From positions 1,116,001 through 1,180,000 of the forward strand of contig NW_026999348.1 of the NCBI RefSeq assembly GCF_037126465.1: a stretch of DNA of 64,000 nt, written 5' to 3'. The DNA is from Ornithodoros turicata (lineage: Eukaryota; Arthropoda; Arachnida; Ixodida; Argasidae). The position numbers and the translations under genes were made by a program. Positions 11,353 to 23,258 of this stretch are shown piece by piece. How positions within the stretch are numbered: position 1 is the first letter of the stretch; each line of letters starts with the position of its first letter. Below the pieces are notes generated by a model. That model saw only the letters and a list, made by a program, of their open reading frames with translations. It was not told where the DNA came from and did no database searches.

Positions 11353-13234
11353 AAATTGGTTCGGTCCTGCATGAAAGTGGCTAAAAACTCCAGTACAACA
11401 CGGCAGCACATAAAAGGACACAATACACAACTCTGAACTGGGGAAAAGCAATATAGGCAACTGTGTAATTATCAGGGTGCTGTGTCTTGACTCACCATTT
11501 TATGTATTGCCTTGCGCTTAGGTTTTTAGCGATATTGAGTGTTCTTAGATGTCGATTCAGTGAAAAGTAAAAAAAAAAGATGTTGGTTTCTAAAAGAATA
11601 CAACATGTGTAGTAGTATACAGGGTGAGTGCAGATAAGCTGCAGTGACTCCCAGGTCCACACCCTGTACTGTGACCAGTTACGTATTTGCATAAACTATA
11701 TTTTATGTACATCTGTGTAGACGATACAGGTACACTGCGTATCACCAGTTTGCAATGTGAGCCGTGCCACATTGAGCATTTGGAGCACAAGGAGCATTTG
11801 CCAGTTTGCGATGTGAGTTAGGCACAGGCTTGGGAAAAACAAGATGATGGTCATATGGTCATCCCAGCCTGTGCAGTGAACATGATCTTGTAAGCCTTTC
11901 CCACAGGAACTGCAACAGGCTTCAAGTACCCAAGATCCTAACTGGGTGTACCTCTTCGCACAGCTTTTCTATCACGTTTACAATAATTCGGCATCTATAT
12001 TTAGGATGTCATATAGCTATGCAGGATGATGCATGGTTTATGAGTTCCACATGTTGTGTTGAAAAGCAACGCTAACGTCCTTTTTAATGGGTCTTGCGGA
12101 ACGATGGATGAATACTCCTTTCATGACATTGTGTGCCGTTGCAACTAATGAACAATTTCTTAAGCAAGAGTGATGAATGTGTTAAACCTCTTGTAACCTA
12201 TGTGATAAATACATGTATTATGTCCTCCTGTTTTTCGTACTTTACCATTGAAACTATTACGTATGAAAACAAAATCCGCCTACAAGATAGATGGCCATTA
12301 AAGTTCCTCGAAAACTGCTATGCACCTTTTCCGCGAAAAAAAAAAGGCGCCCCTGCAGCTTGATAGCAGCTATAACCTAACAGAGGTGATTTGTGCATAA
12401 AACAAAAGGTTCATGAGCAAAATTCATGGACAAGCCAGATTAGCTTAGCCGGAAGCCACCACGTGGCGTATCGAGGTTAAACACCCCCCACCCCCACCCC
12501 TCATCCGTCCCTCTCCCCTCTGCACATTCGTCCAGGTCGTCGTACACACCCTTTCCGATATTACGGTCTGATAAGGCCCTGCTGACAGAAGTATATTTGA
12601 CCTTCGCCAGACATAACCTCTATCGCATCCAGCTGCTTGATTTTCATGCAGCATAACCGTTTACTTACTTTACTAAGAAAAACTGCAGTCAGGTGATGTG
12701 TCAGGATCTACTACTGTGCACCGTGTGTCGGAGCGCGTCAAAGAACCCCAGGTGGCCCAAATTATCCTACCCTGCGGCACATGCAACATGTAGCCATACT
12801 GCGCAGACACGCCTTACGTGTAACATCACGGCACCATTACCATTATTTTTTATTGCAATGCGATGAAGGGCAGCTCTTTCGGTTTGTACGTGCATCGAAC
12901 GTATCGTAGGAAAAAGGGAACATAGTGAATAGTAGAACACAAACAGTGAAGGCAAAGCAGGGATAAGCACTCACTACCAGCAAATTTATTAAAAAGACAA
13001 AGTGGAAGAAGCCCCAGGTCAAATTTGTCTTCCGGAGGTACGGACAATCTGATTGGCTGAAATGTGGGAAAGGAAAATTAATCATGAAACCGAAATAACA
13101 AGAAAATTAGCTTTTTTGGGGGGCCCATTTTGAAATGCGCTCCGCGTGTGTTATCGCTATCTCTGAATGACATGACACGTCTGCCGCCCGCCCGTGACGT
13201 GATCCAGCAGCTGAAAGTATTTCTACCGAGACGG
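11353..13234. other. No gene recognised
   Basis: Unassigned sequence with several short ORFs lacking motifs. It includes a C-rich run near 12480-12530. Confidence 0.5.
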
Positions 13235-13387
13235 CCCAAGCAGCACAATGTACTGAAAGTCGAGTGCAATAGGGATGGACGGTATGTGTCTTATCAATGT
13301 GCTTTAGTTTCACGAGTTTGTTCAAGGCCCTCCACCTACCCGTCCACCCCTATTGCAGTCGACTTGGAGTACATTGTGCTGCTTGGG
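13235..13387. repeat. Imperfect inverted repeat, ~47 bp arms
   Basis: CCCAAGCAGCACAATGTACT (13235 on) is mirrored by AGTACATTGTGCTGCTTGGG (13368-13387), with the arms continuing through TGCAATAGGGATGGACGG and its partner. The loop is about 57 bases. It may be a MITE or a foldback scar. Confidence 0.75.
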
Positions 13388-14902
13388 GGACATTCGTCCC
13401 TTACAACTACGATGGTAGTGTGCATCGGATGCATAGTGCAGGGCTTGTTGTATTCAGCAGTATAGTTATGCGTGGAAAATGTGGTGGCGGTGGTGGGTGG
13501 TGGAAGGGCTTGCCGTTGTCGGCCTCACGTAGGTGGGCAACGTCACGACTGACGCCCTGGGGGAATGTGCGTCCTGGGAAAATGTACGGTGCTGCAAAAC
13601 TAATTTGTAAGCAATCAGCGAGTTTAGATAATCCTGAAGAAAACAAACAAAACGCGGTTTGATAATGCGACCCCTTCATTCAATTGCAGCTTTCCTTTCA
13701 ACTTGGTCTGTAATCTTTATTCTAGATTTCCAATAACTCAATACACAGTTGCATAGATGCATGGTATGTAGACTGACATGGGATAGAATACAGGATAGTA
13801 GAGAATCGAACAGGGTAGAGTATCGCCTGTGGCGATTAGACACCCAAACCATCGTCAAAATAAAGTTGTTCTTTAGTAGAGTTGCAGATAACGCTAAAAA
13901 AGTGCTACGCGTTTCCGAGTACATTATTTGTTTCTGGATGAAGATGAAGCAATGCCTAGATCAGAGTAATCAGAGGTCTCACTCACGCGGACCGCATGTG
14001 GCCCGCAGTCAGCTATTCTGTGGCCAGAGGACCCTTGACCATTAAACAGAATAAAGCTGCCCTCCCCCCAAAATAATGAAGAATTATGAATGAAATCAGA
14101 TTTTCAGGCATTATTTTTACCCTTGCTTGCCGTAGAGCTGCTCCTGTCCATATTAGGAAGCACATACACATTTGAGGAGTTCTTGTGGCTAATGAACCTC
14201 AAGAAATAATGGTCACAGCGACCCGGTCTGCACGTACATTTTGGTAAACTACACTGTAAGTAATATGATAACTCAGAAATAATAGTGCAGACAAGAAGAC
14301 ATGAAGAGAATGGCTTCATCTCAATTATTACGCTAAGCAAAAGCTGCGAAAAACTACACGGAGCAGATAGCCGCAGAGGAAAGAAGAAAAAAGAGATGGA
14401 ACAGTTATGTACAAGGATCATTGTTGTTACCGAGTTCCTCTCTAGGACTGGACTAATGTAAGAACTCTAATAGGGCACCTTTCCATCATCATCCCTTCCT
14501 CATCCCTTCCAGAAGAGCAGTGGGGCAGTGTACCGCCATAACAGCGGTGAATGACCCACCATTGTATTAAACTTTTAATTATTGCTCCTTCTCTGATTTT
14601 TCTCTATTTTTTCACGTTTAAAATGTAAGCAAACGCAACAATAGAGTGTGTAAATAGACAGTTTCAGTGCTCCTGAAAGTTGGGATAATCTTTCGTAAAG
14701 AACTGTGTCCGAAGAACTTGAAACGTCTACGTTTCAAGTTCTTCGTAGCACTTCCAGCGAATTTCGACCAAGCAAGCAACCTGACCATCTCCAATTTTTT
14801 TGAAAAAATATATTTTTCAGGGGACGAGAAATGACGAAAAATGCGCCTATATTTAAGCCCCAATCTTCAGGCATTTTCGAGGGAGAGGGGGAGATAGAAA
14901 CT
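13388..14902. other. No gene recognised; 16 bp hairpin at 14711-14746
   Basis: At 14711-14746, CGAAGAACTTGAAACG and its exact reverse complement flank a 4 base loop. No supported coding region is present. The C-rich ORF near 14120-14400 on the minus strand has no domain I recognise. Confidence 0.55.
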
Positions 14903-15456
14903 GGTCGAAATGTGACCCAGTCATTTCGAGCTAATTTGAGGGCTTCTCAATTAAGAAGCATGCGGTTCTAAGAGCCACTATATTTTTTCACCTGCTCACT
15001 GCTGCATGCACAACAAGCTATCTTCTTCCTACCCATTTATAACTGAAACTTTTGTCGTAAAAAAAATGGCAAATTCGCAAGAAAACGCGAAAAACGGCGT
15101 TTTTTGGAGACTTTTTTACTGACGCCGTTTATCGGAGAACAATAAAACCTACACCATTCATTTCTTCATTGCATGCCCTATCTGTTGATACCATTTTCAT
15201 TGTTCTAGAGTTAATCTGCTAGAAGCAAATTGTAACAATCCCACAAGCGGTATCGCGATTTAACTGTATTTCGGCCGGTGCTAGCAAAAAATGGCCACCA
15301 AAAAGTTGTCGCGATTTTTTATATATTGCGCAGAAACCTCTTCCTAACACACAGAAAAAAAATTGAGATTCGTATTTGATTTTCGGTGACGCTACGATTT
15401 TTTTAAAATGACAGTGTGCACGCGCGCTGCCCCTGGGCAGTATTCCTCCGCAGCTG
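14903..15456 (+). repeat. Left terminal inverted repeat of the split transposon
   Basis: Shares with 34077-34541 (inverted) long blocks such as GCGGTTCTAAGAGCCAC, GCCGTTTATCGGAGAA, ATGGCCACCAAAAAGTTG and GATTCGTATTTGATTTTCG. It carries about 90 bp extra after the CACCTG block. Confidence 0.92.
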
Positions 15457-15581
15457 CTCGACGTTACGGTCGTCAAGGCCGGATGCGATTCAGAGGGATC
15501 AAGTTAAAAACATGGTTATGGCTCAGAGCAATGCACTTTTAATTCGTATAACTTTGGAAAACACAGGATGAGAACACTAGT

Positions 15582-16235
15582 TTACAAAGGTGGGATATCT
15601 GCTTGAATCTTCTTTAACTTAACACTGTTGGGAGCCTCACTTCCATTTTCCCACACGTAATGAGAACGGAGGCCGAGCACTGGACGTACATTCTTCCACT
15701 CATCTTTTTGTCGACTGAAGGTTTTCACATCTTCCGAAGTAACTTGCAATAAAGTAACATTTTTGACATGCCTTGACCCGGCGGTAGTGAACTCACACGC
15801 GTTTCGTATTGCTTCCGTTACTGGAGAGCGCAAGTTGAAAATTGTTGCAGCATGTTTGACAACACCTCCGACTCCGTCACAGGCATTCTTTCCATGACCT
15901 GGAGCTGAGCAAAGCCACCTCTTTACAGTTGTGTTGAGTCCGAGCTCATAGTGCTGAAACCTGTTTTTGAAATGCGCACTGGCCCCATCAGGGATGTATA
16001 CAGCGCTTCCATACAGGGGTTCATTGTCCTCCATAGGTTCTTCGATCTTGGGAAGAGAAAGCAATGCTGCTGCGCTGTCGTGCCGGGTGTCGTTGGACAC
16101 GACAGCATAACAGCGAGTTGAAGTTGACGTAGTAGCCACACATGTGAATATCGAAACTTGAGTTTTGTTTCGAAACTTTTCAACTTTGAACGTCTTGAAA
16201 CTTGTTTCGTGTCGTAATTCCGTATTTTCATAAAA
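15582..16235 (-). pseudogene. Transposase-like protein, C-terminal half (uncharacterised family)
   Basis: The minus strand reads from FYENTEL at the insertion junction (~16235), through KTQVSIFTCV, to a stop at 15582. Key motifs are an acidic FYEN at the junction, PDGASAHFKNR about 95 residues in, and HGKNACDGVGG about 30 residues later. I recall a widespread arthropod and cnidarian family with DFxEN, SDGxxxQFKNR and HGKGxxDGxGG blocks. The three spaced aspartates suggest a DDE/D-type transposase fold, which is an inference. There is no internal stop in 218 codons, so this half is better preserved than the N-terminal half. The stop lies 126 bp from the left inverted repeat, which fits a transposon gene layout. 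Confidence 0.65.
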
Positions 16236-16739
16236 TGTCTCATAACCTGCTTTTTGTTGCGAAGAAATTTGATGTGAACCTTGGTTTTAGAAATGATTTT
16301 CGTTTAGACTCGTTGACACCTTTTGAAAAAGTTGAAACTTCGTGTAAAACCCACAGAACTGTGTATGTGAAGTGTCGTTCTAATATTGTATATCATATAC
16401 CCCTGGAATGTGGTTTTTTGTTATATCGGCCAAAGTAAACGCTGCCTAAATGATCGCTTGCGGGAGCATGCCCTCATAGTAAAAAATAATGATTGTTCTT
16501 CCGAATTGGTAAAACACCTACAAGTCTGTAGAGGTTCTGCGCCCAGATGGTATGCAACCTTTGTAATGTCCAGTGAAAGTGATCTTAACAAAAGGCTTAT
16601 GAAGGAAACGCTGTCCATTATCTCTGCTGGGAACTGTGTCAGCAAGCCTTCCCTGACCTTCCCGTTGGTTTTGGAGATGTTCTTACGTTCTCCTCACCCT
16701 TCCTTCTCACCCACTTGAACCCCTTATATGTTTGTGCTG
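16236..16739 (+). pseudogene. Penelope-like element, linker and GIY-YIG fragment
   Basis: On the plus strand the frame reads a cysteine/histidine linker (CKTHRTVYVKC) and then SNIVYHIPLECG. Near 16425 the frame shifts, and the next frame continues CYIGQSKRCLNDRLREHALI, the GIY-YIG signature, ending at 16718. The reverse transcriptase is absent (5' truncation at ~16236). The element is inserted inside the minus-strand transposase-like gene: the host gene reads up to the junction on both sides. Its 3' untranslated tail is cut at TTAA (16740-16743) by the next nested element and resumes at 33343. Confidence 0.8.
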
Positions 16740-16834
16740 TTAAGGCTACGGTCTCACGGTAGCCATCTTGAATTTACTTACGGACTTGCTACGGCGGGGC
16801 GCCACCGTCGCGGTTTCCGTGGATGACCCCGTTA

Positions 16835-16878
16835 GGGAGAATCGCACGTGGGACAGCTGTCCCACGCGCGATTCTCCC
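16835..16878. repeat. 44 bp palindrome
   Basis: GGGAGAATCGCACGTGGGAC continues to AG at the centre, and the right arm is its reverse complement with a single mismatch and no spacer. It lies 91 bp inside the left end of the TTAA element. Confidence 0.88.
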
Positions 16879-17079
16879 GACTGGACCCTTTGACCTTGAG
16901 TCTCTTCTGTATGCCATTGTACCCGGTGTTTATACGTGTGTAGAAGGGAGGATTATCTCGTAAAAGTCTTCTGAAACTGTCGTGCAAGACGGCGAGTTGA
17001 TTTTCGTGCTTTCGTGGTTTGAGTAGCACGGGGGTAGCTGCCGCGCGCGTAGCGTGTGACGAAGACTGTGCAAAATATA

Positions 17080-17118
17080 ATATATTTGAGATATATAAAA
17101 ATATATATCTCAAATGCA
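17080..17118. repeat. AT-rich hairpin
   Basis: ATTTGAGATATAT and its reverse complement surround a short A-rich loop near 17100. Confidence 0.7.
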
Positions 17119-17849
17119 AAATGGTCAAACAACCGTCATAAAAAATGGACGCAAATACTAAATAATTGCAGTCAGCTGTGAAGAGTCTGTTCACGTGCCG
17201 ATCGGTAGCAGTTTTATCTCAATACAGCTTACAGAAACAGGATTTCTTGAAGTGAATTATGAAATTACCAGTTCTGTTGAAACTAGAAGTTCAACTCACA
17301 GTGCGCACACAAAATGATCAGAATCAAAGGAATGGCATAACCGAAGTAAAATAGGGAAGTCGACAATTATACGCTATGTAACGTGTCCGTATTCCGCATA
17401 GTAGCGGCCGTGACTAGTAGGTGAAGATAACTTTTTTTTTTCTATTTGGCTGCGATTCGTGTTATCGCTTTCTGAGATGACGAGAGGTGTGATCTTTCGC
17501 CAGGAAATGTGGTCATTTCACTAGTTTATTTCAGTCGTCTCCATCGCATTACGCGGCGCTGATTGCCCACAGTTTGCCGTGAGACGATCGTTGTATTTGC
17601 GAGTAAACGGAGGATCCGTCTACAGACTTCAGAGTTCAATCGAAGAAATTGCATTTGCATTGCAAGATAGTTATCGTGCGACAAAAATTCCTCGTAGCGA
17701 AATGGATGCGACAGCACTCATTCCCCTTGCCTACATAATAAACTTTTACCGTGGTGCCCCTCCTTCCATGCTCCGGTTGTTTGTTCAGTTCCCCCACATG
17801 TAGAAAACAAAGAAACTAGTTGGAAAGAAAAAGGAACGAGACAAAGACG

Positions 17850-17960
17850 CGCGTGCTCTGGGGGAACCGGAAAAAATGTCCCCGGACGAAATGTCCCATG
17901 GAAAATATGTCACCCGGAAAAAATGTGCCCTCGAGAAACATCCACTTTTGGTACGCGTGG
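17850..17960 (+). repeat. GGAAAAAATGTCCCC-type repeat block, left arm
   Basis: Degenerate units of ~20 bp (GGAAAAAATGTCCCCGGACG and variants) end in CACTTTTGGTACGCGTGG. The block is mirrored at 19029-19160. The sequence CGTGCTCTGGGG occurs in direct orientation just outside both arms and may be a target duplication. Confidence 0.7.
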
Positions 17961-18130
17961 AATTTTTGCGAAATCCCCGGTTGCGATATTGCAGGTCTTG
18001 AAGTCCTTCGGCTCAAAATTACCGGCTAATCACTTACTAAGGGTTTTTACTTTGAAAGCTCGACCTACGTTCACTTCCGATTTCTCGTAGGGAATACACT
18101 GCAATCAATTTCACGTTCGTTTATACATCG

Positions 18131-18320
18131 TGACACGGGTTCGAATCCTGCCACCAGGTGTGCTCTCTGAGGTTTTCCTTGGGTTTTCCGTCGGACTTTC
18201 CTGACGAATGTCGGCTCACTTACCCCTGAAGTCAACCCAGGACGCATACTAGCCCCCTGTCACCCTCCCTCCTGCTGTCCTCTGTCCACGCCTGTACACC
18301 GCGTACAGCAATAGTTGATT
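18131..18320 (+). mobile_element. tRNA-derived SINE (5' end truncated)
   Basis: A Pol III box B (GGTTCGAATCC, 18138-18148) is followed by TTTTCCTTGGGTTTTCCGTC and a body with CCCTGAAGTCAACCCAGGAC and GCATACTAGCCCCCTGTC. The 3' half of the same body recurs at 37208-37330, which supports an interspersed SINE. Box A is not visible upstream. Confidence 0.7.
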
Positions 18321-19028
18321 CTCAGCGCTAACACGGAAAAACATTTTCTCTGCTAATTAGCACAAATGTGAAGTGTCACAGATAGTAGTACGACGTCCAG
18401 TTTCAACAAATCAGGAGAGAAGACGTCATTCGGAATGACCAGGAGCATGTCAAGTTCTTTTTTAGAAGTGCGCAGATCAACGTGCACGGTGATGTGTAAA
18501 GAGGGAAATAAAATGCGGGGGAAAGCAACAAAATTGACAGACTAAAATATATTTCAATATGTCTAGCGGTATCACATCTTGGGAGCCCCATGACTGTACA
18601 GGCCGCATTGTTGCAAGACACAAGGAAGTAAATTCACCAAAACTGACCCACAGCGACTACCTAGGCAAAGAAATGCTATGTGTGAATAGTCATTTTAAAA
18701 TGGAATTGAATACGAATAAATTAAGCTACTCGTTGAATAACCGTAATTGGATACATATACAACATATATTGGAATACAAACATGTACGGTACGTATATGT
18801 ATGCGTAAGTATAGCACTTACTCTTTTTTTTTTGTTCTCCATGTGCCGGGTCTCTTCAGATATACTCAATTTAGTAGAAGCATCAATTCGATGTGGAATT
18901 CGAACATTGAATTCCATATTTGATTAGGAAATGGAATAGGATATACGATTACTCGCTTCGGTGCTCCAAAATCCAAACATTCACACCGTCCTATATAGTA
19001 AAAAGTCAACGTCCGAAGTCAACCAGTC

Positions 19029-19160
19029 CACGCGTACCAAAAGTGAATTTTCCTCAGGGGACATTTTTTTCCGGGGACGTTTCTTCCAGGGAACCTTTCT
19101 TCCGAAGACAATTTTTTTCCGGGGGCATTTCCTCCAGGGACATTTCCTGGACCCGTGCTC
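19029..19160 (-). repeat. GGAAAAAATGTCCCC-type repeat block, right arm
   Basis: Inverted partner of 17850-17960. CCACGCGTACCAAAAGTG forms the inner end and GGGGACATTTTTTTCCGGGG-type units follow. Confidence 0.7.
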
Positions 19161-19194
19161 TGGGGAAGGGGATTGGCTTATATTCTTTTCTCAC

Positions 19195-19880
19195 TGAGCA
19201 ATAGTATTCACGCCTAGCACTGACAATTGTTCTGTAACGGCCTGCTTTCCGCCCCTAACAGGCTTCGCTGTCGTAGAAGTTGTCAGTGGCACTGGGAGAC
19301 CGAAGTTGATTCGTCATGCGCAGCGAAGGGCGCAATTGTTATGATTCGAGCCTATTGTGATAATTGCAGTTTCATTGTGATAAGTAATAATAACGAATAC
19401 AGTTTTATAACATTTGACGGCAGGGCTGCTTGTAAATCGCGTAGCGAAAAGGTTGCAACGAGACAGCTGTTGTACGAAATGCCGCAACCGTTCATTGTAC
19501 ACGTTCCTTACTACGGGCAAAAATAGGATGCTACGATTTTTAGTTCTGTACACAACAGTTGTTTCGATCCAAAGCCAATATGTTTTTCTGTGGAAACCTT
19601 GCAAGAATGTCAGAAATACAAGCGAAGAGACACTCAAGAGCCAAGCTCTAAACAACAGCCTTGTTGCGTTCCCCTGTGATTCTCTCTTACGATGAGAAAT
19701 GAGATACAACAACCGAAGTAATGTCAAAGCGTGCACATTCTCGTTGTTTTTCTTCGGTCGTTCGTCCTATGGCCATGTGTCACGTTGACCCGGTTGCAGC
19801 AGCACAGTGGATGCCAATCTCCCGTGAGGTGGTCTATTTCCAGGTCTCGCGTAACGGACTGTTACACCGGTTACACACTT
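19195..19880 (+). repeat. Interspersed repeat, copy 1 (partner at 29.9-30.4 kb)
   Basis: Shares ordered blocks with 29935-30380 in the same orientation, for example CTAGCACTGACAATT...GGCCTGCTT, GCCCCTAACAG, AACAACCGAAG and CGGTCATCTGTCC-like segments. ORFs here are not conserved between the two copies, so I do not call a gene. Confidence 0.6.
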
Positions 19881-21960
19881 GTCATTTCAGATCTATCCAC
19901 TGCGCCGTGGAGCACTACGTAGAAGGTAAAGAGCATGTTGGTTGGAACTCATCAAAGGAAGACGTCACCTTTGTCGAGAAACACGCCCCCGGGTAGCGGT
20001 AGGGAGGATTTGTGTCAAAGAAACCTGGGTCGCTAGTTGAACGCCGTCCGTGTCTGTCGTGTTTGTGTTCGTCCACCAGGATGCGTCGCCGAGAAAGTAC
20101 GAATCCAGCTGAAATCGCACGCAAAGCGCTGTCCTCACTTCCGCACTTCGTTCGCAGACTATGACGCAGACGATATCCCCAGGGTTCAACTGATTTCGGT
20201 ATTATCGCTGCTGAGTAGACTTTTCATGCTGCTCTCATTTGTTTTGAGCAACGACCGCTGGTCAAAAACGCTCAGGAAACGTTCCTGGGTGGGCTTCCGC
20301 GAATCTGCAGTTGTGAATGTAGAAAGGCGCGTGTAAAAAAGGGAGAAATACATTTCCCCCATTTCCTGTCTTTTTGCTTTTTTTCGCTAATAGAAAAATC
20401 GGGAACTCGGACTCCGTGAAAAGTATGGCGGCAAATGATGCGCAATGGTTAGTTGTGCTTTGTTTCTATGATGTTGTTTTACGCTTGATACACATAACCA
20501 ACCAGCCAAGCAAATACAGTCGACACTACAGTACGAGACTACAGTAGCATTTTAGTAGTTATATTATTTTTCTCTTTGGAATACAGCGTACTGACGGAAC
20601 GTAGACCGGGACAACGTCACACGCGAAATTAAAAAAATGGCACAGGGAAATGTGACGGGGTTTTCATTTCGTCATTTCGACTGGGACATTTTACCCCACG
20701 CCGTTTCATTGAACGCCGATTTATCATCCCTTGCCTTTCGTCGTCCCTCGTCTCGGTATTTTCCTGTCACGCAAAGACAATTCTCCAAAGCGTCGGGGTG
20801 CACAATCGATTATGAAAAGCAGAAAAGCGTAAACGCAAATACAAGAAAACGTACATCTGGTAAAAACGTCTGTGATCTTGTCAGCCTGCTGGCCGGCATG
20901 AGCCCAACGCCATCATCATGTCTTCGTGTGCGTGTGTTGTTGTAATCTTGCATTTTGTTTCGCTAGAACGGATGCGGAAATGTGTTCTTCCCTGTCCCGC
21001 AATAATTATGCTTGAGCCACTACGCGAGGAGTTCCTCGTGGCATTCGCACTTTAGGAATTAGCTAACTCTGAAATTAGCCGCAGGAATACCGCTGGTAGC
21101 CTGAATAACGCGGTCAGTCGGAGACATTTTTGGGGCCGGAACGGGACATTTCGGTGTGAAAGTTTCGGTGTACGGACTTTTTTCTTTCCGGGGATATGGT
21201 TTCCTACAACCATTCTTCGCTGTTTGCGAAGGCAACGCCGATAGCTACTGTCATAATAATAATAATTCGAGGCTTTACGTCGCGAGACAACGGCGATCAG
21301 TTACTGTCATGAAACAGCTTCTCCGTTCATGTGCTTATCCCCTTTACTATATACTGAGCCTAGACTGATATTATGACAATAACGTGGAGGTAATGGCAAA
21401 TGCTATGAGCACGATATGGAGAAATGCAACGAAATAAAAGCAAGTTTTTCACAGGCACGTAGCTGATTGACGTACTGTCACTGTGACTTCCCTGAGAGAA
21501 ACATGCGCGCATATGACACGCTACTGCTATTTCCTTTTCATGTTCACTCCCAAAATGGAAAATTCTCTTTCCACAGCCAAGGTCATCGGGTATAGCTTTA
21601 GAACAGGTCTGCTAGCCAATTTTAGATAGCTTTTAATTATGACACCCAAGTACTCATAACGTTGTACTCGCGCGCTTTAGCCCGAAGAGGAAAAGCCAGT
21701 TCGCCGCGTGACTCAGAAGAGACACCCGAACATATGTATGTATATCCAATATCATGTACATCCTCGAAGGAGGAGCAGCAGTCGCCAAGTAAAGATGCTA
21801 CAGAGCAGTCGTGTGTTTTGAGCATCTAGACGAGCGAGAGGTTATCTACACATTGAGCACGCGACCATTAGGATATCCTGCGAAACGTTCGTAGTAGTAT
21901 AGTGCATGCCTGCTCTTCGTTTTTAGGGCGAGGGCAGTACTATTTTTGAACTGTGATGTG
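19881..21960. other. No gene recognised
   Basis: Unassigned interior of the TTAA element. ORFs at 20037-20336 and 20637-20945 carry no motif I recognise. Confidence 0.5.
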
Positions 21961-22028
21961 GGCAAGCTTACGCTTGTCCCATCCTACCAGACGTACCCTA
22001 CATAGCCCGAAGGCGTATAGTAGGGGGG

Positions 22029-22500
22029 TTACAAACTTGCAACAAACAAATCAACATTTGCAGAGCACACTTGCGACTGCGACAACCTATTCCACTGCGC
22101 AATGGTTTTAACGAAAAAAGAATTTGCATACATGTTGGTTCTGGCATGGATATCCCTAATTTTAAAGTTATGGTCTAGTCGCCGCGATAGATAATGTGGT
22201 CTCTCTAAATAAGTACCTTTATTAATACCCGTTTTGTCGTTTATTATTAAATATAACAATTTCAAACGAAGTTTTTTCCTGCGGGAAGCGAGTGACTCCC
22301 AATTTAATATAGTTTTCATTCTCGTGCAACTGTCTCGTCGGCCGTAGTGACCCAACACTAATCTGGCTGCCCTATTTTGAATTTTTTCTAGTTTATTGCT
22401 CAGTATTATTTGGGAAGGGTCCCATACTGCACAAGCATATACCAAGATGGGCCTCACACAAGTCAGGAACGCTGTTTCTTTTAACGATTGTTGCGAACAA
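22029..22500 (-). pseudogene. LINE reverse transcriptase, C-terminal fragment
   Basis: The frame runs from about 22500 to a stop at 22029. It shows the conserved connector of CR1/L2-type LINE ORF2: a VRPILVYACAVWDP block, KLEKIQNRAARLVLG, a RRKKLRLKLLYLI segment and a final W-x-L-S type motif (QWNRLSQSQ). About 155 residues remain, without the RT catalytic core. The 3' untranslated part (to about 21960) contains CCCTACTATACGCCTTCGGG on the minus strand. It is a dead 5'-truncated copy inside the TTAA element. Confidence 0.8.
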
Positions 22501-23077
22501 AGTAGTAGTTGTGTTTGAGTATATCACACAAACAAATGTCGTTGACTAACAACGCAATGTGAGGTTGGTATGACATTTCAGACGCGACGGACCTACGACA
22601 GACGAGGACAATACGGAAAAGGGCGGTGTGGTGCCTTTCCGTCCCTTCTGTACTGTCCTCGTCTGCAGTAGCTCCGTCGTGTCTAAATGCCGTTGATCAC
22701 ACATTTTCCGCGGCACCCCCTTTTTTTTCTTTTCTTCTTGTCTTGATGGGAAAGTTATGCATCAACTTGTACAACTTCAGGAAGGTGAATTGCATTGTTG
22801 CATTTTTGGTGATACGATATGCCATGTAAAACAGTTGACATGGTTGCAGAAATACCATGTTTTTATTTTTATTTTACTAACTTATTTAACTGTCTAACTA
22901 CTGACTACCACGTTTTTGTGGCTTCATAAGAGGAACTATTAGCTGGAAAGCCACATAAGTAAGGACGCGTACATGTTCACTTGCAAGGGTCAAGGACGTC
23001 GGCAGATGGAAGGAACGTTATACGGAAGGTTTTCAAGATCGTGCAATGCGAAAGACAAGAATACATAACACAGAAGT
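22501..23077. other. No gene; 30 bp-armed hairpin at 22585-22679
   Basis: Around 22585-22679, CGACGGACCTACGACAGACG is mirrored by CGTCTGCAGTAGCTCCGTCG with a ~35 base loop. The remainder up to the BEL/Pao element is unassigned. Confidence 0.6.
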
Positions 23078-23237
23078 TGTAGAATAATGGGAACCCTGAT
23101 GGCTAAGATGAACAAACTGTTTAATGCCCTGGTGATCGAATAATGTTTTTTCTAGGAATCAATCAGCAAGCATGCGCCATGCATCTCATCCGCGAGGAGA
23201 CGTCTTCTTTTCCTCTTGACAGGGACGCTTTCCAACA
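23078..23237 (-). repeat. BEL/Pao 3' LTR
   Basis: 160 bp copy of 28764-28923. On the minus strand it begins TGTTGGAAAG and ends ATTCTACA. Confidence 0.96.
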
Positions 23238-23246
23238 TCCTCCCGC
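23238..23246 (-). promoter_or_regulatory. Polypurine tract of BEL/Pao element
   Basis: GCGGGAGGA on the minus strand directly abuts the 3' LTR, where the plus-strand primer is expected. Confidence 0.7.
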
Positions 23247-23258
23247 GGCGAATAACGT

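Noticed and set aside
16202..16718. Two separate small plus-strand genes
   Set aside because: They are the two halves of one frameshifted Penelope GIY-YIG region.
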